Origin: Phycomyces blakesleeanus NRRL 1555(-)
Lineage: Eukaryota; Mucoromycota; Mucoromycetes; Mucorales; Phycomycetaceae
Assembly (NCBI RefSeq): GCF_001638985.1
Contig: NW_017265137.1
Coordinates: 1 to 64,000, forward strand
Length of the DNA stretch: 64,000 bases
Direction: 5' to 3'
The notes under the pieces were generated by a model. It was not told the DNA's origin. It worked only from the letters and a program-made list of their open reading frames with translations, and made no database searches. The position numbers were made by a program, and so were the translations under genes. This document shows, piece by piece, positions 57,873-64,000 of the stretch (position 1 is its first letter; every line of letters begins with the position of its first letter).

Positions 57873-60651
57873 GGCGTACGAAATAACATTAATACTTTGG
57901 ATGGGAATTTATTTATTTATTTTTTTGGGGGGGGGGGGTTTTTTATTTATTTATTTATTCAAAAAAAAGAGACATATATTTATATATTTATGTAGCCACA
58001 GCACTTTTTATTTTATTTTATTTTATTTTGCTCCTTCCAAATAGCTTAATAAAATAAGTTTTCTACACGTGATACAGTGTTGTAATATGCGAGAAGTCAC
58101 ACAGTAAGAGAATATGAAAGAGTTTATCATATAAATATGGACTTTATTTACTGCTTAGTATAATTGAGATATGAATATTACTGATTTCTAAGAGGTGTTT
58201 TATATGGAATTTTTCTTTATTTATTTTTTACATAGAGAATCTATAGATTATTATTAACGTGTAAGTTGATCAGTTAGCAGCAATTTATCTGTGGTTTGGT
58301 CATTAAACTACTGTAGTAATTTTGGTCGTTTCTGATTAGACAATACAATCAAGCATCAATCCCAGTTCAATTCTGACAGTAAAAAATAAATAAAATAGTT
58401 TGACCCAAAACAGGAAATCCATCTACTCACGTGTTTTTAAAATATTCATAGGTTACACGATCAATGCTCGATTTAGTGATATTCGGTTTTGCGATAATCG
58501 TGATATACCGATATTTTTGTTTTTGCTTTTCTGTTTTTGGAAATCCTAGGACAGTTCCTATTTTATATATATATATATTTAATAAAGAAAGAAAGGATAT
58601 GAAAGGTACAAAATCTCAGCTTAACATCTTCTTTGTTATATAAATATCGATTCTTTAATTGAATATAGTATAATAGAATATATAAGCTGGGCAATTTGTT
58701 TTTTTCTTTTTTCTAATTGGCATACTGATATGCAGCTGTATTGAATTATTGCTCAGAATAAAAAGAAAGAAAAAATGAGATGAATTTTTGGATGCATTTT
58801 TTTTTATAATGTTGCAAAAGTAACGTTTTAGCTCTAATAAATAAATAACCAAGCTACTAGTACAAGTAGTCTGGGACAACCTTGCAGACATCTCCTTCTA
58901 TCTATCTATATCTGACTGTCTTTTATAGATGAACAAGACTTTTTTGTAGAGTTTGAGGGTTATGTTTTGCAAGTTTTCTTGAATGATATTATTAACAAGA
59001 AGTTCTGTACACTTTAAGGCATATTAATATAATCAATTAAAAGAAATCAAATGACGTCTTTTAGCAAGTGTTCCATAATACTAATACTATATTTTTTTTC
59101 TACTCATCCTCTTTGCGCCAACTGTACAAGTCTAATTAACAATTGCAATATATATATATAGGCGACACTACAAAACCGTACAATCTCGTAGATTGGTATC
59201 TCAATATCGAAAAGTCCTATTACAAAGTAATGTACTGTTGTATATTTACTACCATTATCTTTTTTTTTGGAAACCAATTCACAAGTCTTTAAGAATATGA
59301 CTTTGTCACAAATAAACCAAAGACAGAAAAACTTCCTTTAGACTCGCTTTCCAATCTACAAACACTTTTTTTTTGCGTATATATTAATGCATGTAAGGGA
59401 ATAGGATGTCGTAAGATGGAATGCACATTCACAATGTATTGGTAGTTGTACAAGAAAAAACACTCACACACTCACAATTATCCATGTATTTGTGCGGAAT
59501 AATTGAATGCTTTTTTTTGGGTATCGAGGTTTTACGCCAGAATTTCAGATTTGTAGAATATATGTGTTTTCTTTAATAGTGAAAGTATATGTGTATAGAT
59601 TACTGCTTTGGTTCACTAATTTCTTGCTTTTTGGATAACACATATAAGGATATTGAAGCATGGGAAACCAGATGGTGAATGCTAAAAAAGAAAAGAGTAA
59701 AGAAGAGCTCAAAAACAAGGAAATACAAGATTTTATTTTTCAATAATTAATAATGTACTTTACTTGGTCAACCTAAAATATGTTTGTTTCTTATTTACTC
59801 CCTTTTGAGAAAGAAAGATAATTATAAATTAAAGCTCTCAAACTTTCGTCCGACTTGGGTTGCACTGAAAATAGGTTCAATTTTGTACAGCCATATACGT
59901 TGTTAGGTTTTTTTTTTGGTACTCATACCACTTGCCACCCAGATCTCTTCTTCTCTTTACGTTTTAAGTCTAAAAGAAAAAGTAACTCGGTACTCAAAGT
60001 AAATTGAACTGAATATCTTGCGCAAGTTTGCATTTGTGCCGTAGAGATATATTTCTAGCGATTCTTGAATTAAATTCATAGATGTTTTTTTTTGCTTGAA
60101 AAAAACAAGAGATATAGATAGATAGATAAAGAGAGCTATGGTTATACTTTATGCGCCTATTATTATTATTATGATTATTATCAATTTTTTTATATAGCAT
60201 AATGCATTTGCATTTATGGATCAAAATTCCGAATACTGTCAGGGCATGGATACAGATCAAATTCAGCCTTACTGTAACTATTTGTTTGTTTGTTTTCTCG
60301 CTTTGTTTTCCGAAATTTTGTTACTGACACTATTGGTGTTTTTGGGTATCAATAGTATTTTTTTTGTGTTTCAGAGTGTGCTTGCAGGTACATACATATT
60401 TGTACATATTTGCATAAAGGTATTTACGTATGCTCACAAACACACAAACACAAACACAAATATTCTAGGGACGTGTATATATCTGTGTGTGTGTATTTTT
60501 TTGTTTGTTTGAAAGATGAAACATCAAGACTTCTTTACTACTAGAAATAATAATATCGGCTTTCTTGTTCAAAGCATAGAGAAAGAAGAAAAGAAATGAA
60601 TAGATCAAATTACAAAAAAAATTGTTTTGTTTTGTTTTGTTTTGTTTAGTC
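57873..60651. other. 2.8-kb AT-rich region upstream of WC-1
   Basis: No gene recognised. A G-run of ten or so flanked by T (57924-57943) and ATTT repeats lie close to the WC-1 start. Farther out are TA runs (58565-58581, 59149-59161) and a GATA tetranucleotide run (60114-60127). Small hydrophobic open frames (for example 60216-60512) have no family match. It is the likely WC-1 promoter; the cytochrome b561 gene ends at its far side. Confidence 0.5.
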
Positions 60652-61622
60652 TTAGAGACCCCACTTTCCAAATCGTATTCTTCTCAATACACCATATCCA
60701 ACCAGAACAACCACAAGCCAGTGCAACCAGATCAATTGCGGTGACCAAAGGTTGTTGAACATATAATCAGCACGGACTCCGAGCTGAACTGTAGTCCAGA
60801 TAAGAACAAGCAAGAGGTATCCAGACACTCGATGGTACTTCCACAAGCTTTTTGCGTTTGATTGATCACCATATACTCTCGGCAAGACGGCAATTATGAT
60901 ACCAAACAGGACCTGGACAAACAAAAATGAAAACACAAATACGCCCAGCTGTGCATGGCCACTAGATATATATATATATAGATATATAGATAGATAGATA
61001 TCAATTTTGTTAAAGAAAATTAGAAAAAAGATATTAATCAATGGAAATAATATACATATATGCGTTTATTAAAGAAAAAGCTAAATTTTATTTTATTTTG
61101 ACTTACGATGTAAAGTGTGGTTTACTGGAAATAACTTTGTTGTAAAAAATTGCCGTGAATCCAATAATGGCTGCCACGTAAGAGATCGTTTGAATTGCAG
61201 CATGTTTCTTCAAGCCCTGTGCCTTTTGCTCTGGAGTATGAGTTGGCTGAAGAAGCGAAATGCCTAGCAAGAAAGATACATATACATATAATGTGTTTAT
61301 TAATCTTTTTTCTTTTTTATTTAATAAAAAATATTTTTTTTACAAATATAGATATAGATATATAGATATTCTGTTTATCTTTCTTTATTTATTGTTTAAT
61401 AGGCCAAAAACTACCTTCACTTATGGATACCACAAATATGGTCATAAATACCGGGTGAATTGTAAATACTGACAGTGGGAGTCTAATCAAGACTGAAAGT
61501 ACGAGGACTGTAAATAATCCTATACCCAGATGAGTAGAATAGCCGGCCAGACGGTCTTGTTTGGTTTTCGGGCCAAAAGGTGTTGCCCTAGGACCCAGAA
61601 GCGGGGTCTCTTGGTCAGACAT
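60652..61622 (-). CDS. Cytochrome b561-family transmembrane electron carrier
   Basis: Three exons give about 225 aa. Cytochrome b561 proteins move electrons across membranes using two haems held by four conserved His. Those visible here: IHPVFMTIF (span 2), LKKHAAIQTISYVAA (span 3), GHAQLGVFVFSF (span 4) and LWKYHRVSGYLLL (span 5). Six hydrophobic spans can be traced, beginning GLFTVLVLSVLIRL and ending LIWLHWLVVVLVGYGVL. The N-terminus is short and cytosolic (MSDQETPLLGPRATPFGPKT). No DOMON or reductase domain is attached. Exon joins: SEG to ISLLQPTHTPEQKAQG, and HFTS to GHAQLG. The partner and membrane (vacuolar or plasma) are not shown by the sequence. Confidence 0.88.
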
Positions 61623-62268
61623 TAAAAAGAGTAGGGGGGGTGCTTTAAAGAGATAAAGGGAAAGAAAGAAAGAGAAGAATAGGAATAATAATGGGAGACG
61701 CAAGATAACAGATATAGGCGTTTGAATGATGTTTTGTAAAGAGTTGTACAATTTAAATAAGAAAAAAGCAGTCCATGATCGTCATTTGTACAGATTCTTG
61801 TATCATTTAAAGATTACCATTGTTTGCGCTTATTGACTAAAGCATTTTGATTGTATTGAAAATAGAAGAAGAAGAAAAAACAATGGAAAATAATAATAAA
61901 GAGAAAAATAGATAAACGAGACAAGAAATATAATAAAGAAAAAAGATATACTAGCTGTGCCTATACTACACAATGTAATTATCAATGAAAGATTATTTAT
62001 AAAAATAGATAGAGATAGATAGATAGGTAGGTAGAAAAGAAGCAAGCTAAACCGGGAAATCAGCTTGTTTGATAGTTTTCTTGTAGTAGCGCCAGCTGTT
62101 GTAGTGACAGTGGTAGTTTGACAGATTGCAGTTATGTACAACTTTGATGAAATAAGATGAAGAATTTTTTTTTAAAAAAAAGAGGGAGGTAAAGGAAGTG
62201 AGAGTTGGAAATAAATATATAAAAAATAAATTGGAGTTGGAGGAGTGTTGTAAGGTTGGCATATCGTT
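61623..62268. other. Intergenic region between the b561 gene and the SANT gene
   Basis: AT-rich DNA with AGAA/GAT microsatellites (61859-61890, 62008-62030). Both neighbours are on the minus strand, so it holds the b561 promoter. No gene seen. Confidence 0.5.
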
Positions 62269-64000
62269 CTAGGGTCTCTCCTGGATGTGCCCTGTACCTT
62301 GGGGTGGGTGTGGTGGTGATCGACAGTAAGATGGATTAGTCTCGTGTCGGGATAGAGGAGAGCCAAGACGGAAGGAATAATTATTCTGCCTCATTTGCAT
62401 GTCTTCATTCGAGTCTAACAAAGCAGCAATTGAAGGTGTACGTCGAGCATTGAATGGTCTCGACGATAGAGATGGCGAGAAATTTTCAGGCAATGATGAT
62501 TGTGGTAATGACAGTGACAGTGATAGTGATAGTGGTGGCGGTGGTTGTGGTTGTGGTTGTGGTGGAGACGACAGCTGAAAGCAGAGATCACTCCAGCGCT
62601 GCCGACACTGCTGTAATGTTTTATTTGGAATCGTAGCAGCAACTTTCTCCCATTGATTGGTGCCTAATCCATCTACGGCTTGGCGCAGAGCCAGATCATC
62701 TTCAAGCGTCCATGTAACGCTGTCCAAGCGCGCCTTTTTTGCGGTTGATGATGATAATGATAATGATGATGATGGGGATGATAATGGCGATGATGATAAT
62801 AATAACAATGACGATGATGATGGTATTGCTGCTGTTATTGCTGTTGTTGTTGATGTTGTTGTGAAATGACTATCACTTGGAGATCCTCGTACATCCACCG
62901 TAGTATTATGATTATGATTATTATGATTATTATTGTTATTGTTATTGTTATTGTTATTGTTATTAATATTACTACTATGATGATTATGATTATGATGATT
63001 ATGCGTATGAATAGGACTATTATTGTTACTGGTCTCGTAGTTAACATGATTACTTTCTCGACCATCAGAGGAAGTGATGGCTAGAGAAGGCATTGCAACT
63101 AAAGTATTTGCAGAGTCAATCGACCGTTTAGAGCGTTTGAGATCAAAATGACGAGGTTCTGCAGGAATACTCCAGGTTGTGGGAGACGATTGTGCAAAAT
63201 TTGTGTCGGTGTCCGTTTCTAGGTCCGTGCTCGTATTTTTGCCTGCAATTGTGTCGCCCTGGGTTTCTTTCTTTTCAAAATCAGGGTTACTGAGCATCTG
63301 ATCGGCGAGAATTCCCAGGCTGTCTAGGCCAGACATCAAGTGGGATTGTTGTGCGGGAGGTCGAAGATCGCTTCTAATTTTAGGAGAGTATTGTTGCTGG
63401 AATAGGTAAGGAGGTCCTTTTCGAAATTGTTTCTGAAGAGTGGGTGACTGGCGTGATATTGGAGGCTCATGGTGAGCAGCATGAGCATTGTAGGCCCGTA
63501 GAGTTTCATGCAGGTAGTCTAGCTCAGCATCTCGAGCGGATAATCGAAGTTCAGCCAGGTGTAATTTCCGCATCATCAATTTCCGTTCTTCTAACAGACA
63601 TTTACTGTCCATACTAGTTTCCTGTTGAAATTGTTTGATTTTTATATAAATATATTTGATTTACTGTACAAAAGTATAGCCTTTTTTTCTTTACCTCTGC
63701 TGATAGTTCTATATTCTCGACTGTACGCAAAGTGGTTCCAACTCTTCGTAGTTTACGAGCGAGTGTATCAATTTCGGTCTGCAGCATTCTTGTCTCAAGA
63801 GCGTGTCTCAGCTTTTGTTCGTTTTCCTGGTGACACAACAATAAGATTGATGTGGTATTAATTTCATCACTTACTGTCATTAAATACACGGTTCGCATTG
63901 TTTCAATAGCTTTTTCAGTATCGTGCGGATGATCTCCAAGCAGTTTCATTTGATCAGCCTGGGATTGTACAATACTTTCGAGGTGATGCTGTCTATCGTA
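62269..64000 (-). CDS. Myb/SANT-domain protein, 5' end beyond the window
   Basis: At least three exons are visible and the gene continues off the right edge. The N-terminal part present is coiled-coil-like (HLESIVQSQADQMKLLGDHP, ENEQKLRHALETRMLQTEID, LARKLRRVGTTLRTVENIEL). It is followed by a long low-complexity middle with His/Asn-rich tracts (about 62880-63010) and Ser/Leu runs. A single SANT/Myb repeat follows: SVTWTLEDDLALRQAVDGLG, TNQWEKVAATIPNKTLQQCR and QRWSDLCFQL, with the spaced Trp expected of the fold. The C-terminal tail is Pro/Gln/Ser-rich. One Myb repeat plus a coiled coil suggests a nuclear DNA- or chromatin-binding protein; the family cannot be named. The ATG at 63612 is internal: splicing at 63705/63624 reads through it. 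Confidence 0.82.

Noticed and set aside
60216..60512. 98-codon hydrophobic plus-strand frame
   Set aside because: Composition is set by TTTG/CACA repeats, with no recognisable domain.

Overview
The window is nuclear DNA of a filamentous fungus, most likely a member of the Mucorales (Mucoromycota). Genes are dense in exons, with many short GT-AG introns of about 50-90 nt. Intergenic DNA is very AT-rich and full of microsatellites. The gene set is fungal throughout, including a white-collar-1 photoreceptor, an APSES regulator, Gtr2/RagC and folylpolyglutamate synthase. The strongest lineage pointer is an unusual RNase III-like protein with two dsRNA-binding domains, matching R3B2, known from the Mucorales non-canonical RNAi pathway. 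Genus and species cannot be read from the sequence. Intron structures were read by eye from splice consensus and protein continuity, so boundaries are good but unproven.

Left end (1-9.4 kb) is a repeat and transposon district. It holds a 31-bp satellite with a 62-bp dimer structure, a decayed Ty3/gypsy-type Gag, a 0.53-kb element with terminal inverted repeats (TIRs), a MULE transposase gene interrupted by one stop codon, and a complete Tc1/mariner-type element inserted just upstream of that MULE gene.

9.5-31 kb is compact housekeeping: GPI transamidase subunit GAA1 (with an apparent frameshift), tRNA-dihydrouridine synthase DUS1, a SART3/Prp24-like HAT protein lacking RRMs, glycogen debranching enzyme, an OTU deubiquitinase (OTU2/OTUD6B type), a CinA-like molybdopterin-binding-domain protein and folylpolyglutamate synthase. 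Gene pairs are tightly packed: two convergent pairs have stops 62 and 128 bp apart, and one divergent pair has starts 160 bp apart. TIR elements, one nested inside another, fill the intergenic gaps at 23.5-24.2 and 26.0-27.0 kb.

31-64 kb is enriched in regulators: an APSES (StuA/Efg1-like) factor with about 3 kb of upstream non-coding DNA, a Cdc4/Fbw7-like WD40 protein without an F-box, the mitochondrial chaperone Tim8, a CH-domain protein, RagC/Gtr2 (TORC1 signalling), RCC1 (Ran exchange factor), R3B2-like RNase III, translation factor eEF1B-gamma, WC-1 (blue light), a cytochrome b561 and a SANT/Myb protein that runs off the right edge.

No wholly new multi-gene system is evident. The most interesting items are variant proteins (RRM-less SART3, F-box-less Cdc4-like, catalytically altered RNase III, WC-1 with an eroded zinc finger), very small coding exons, a GC-AG intron, paired alternative start codons, and a set of uncharacterised inverted-repeat elements.
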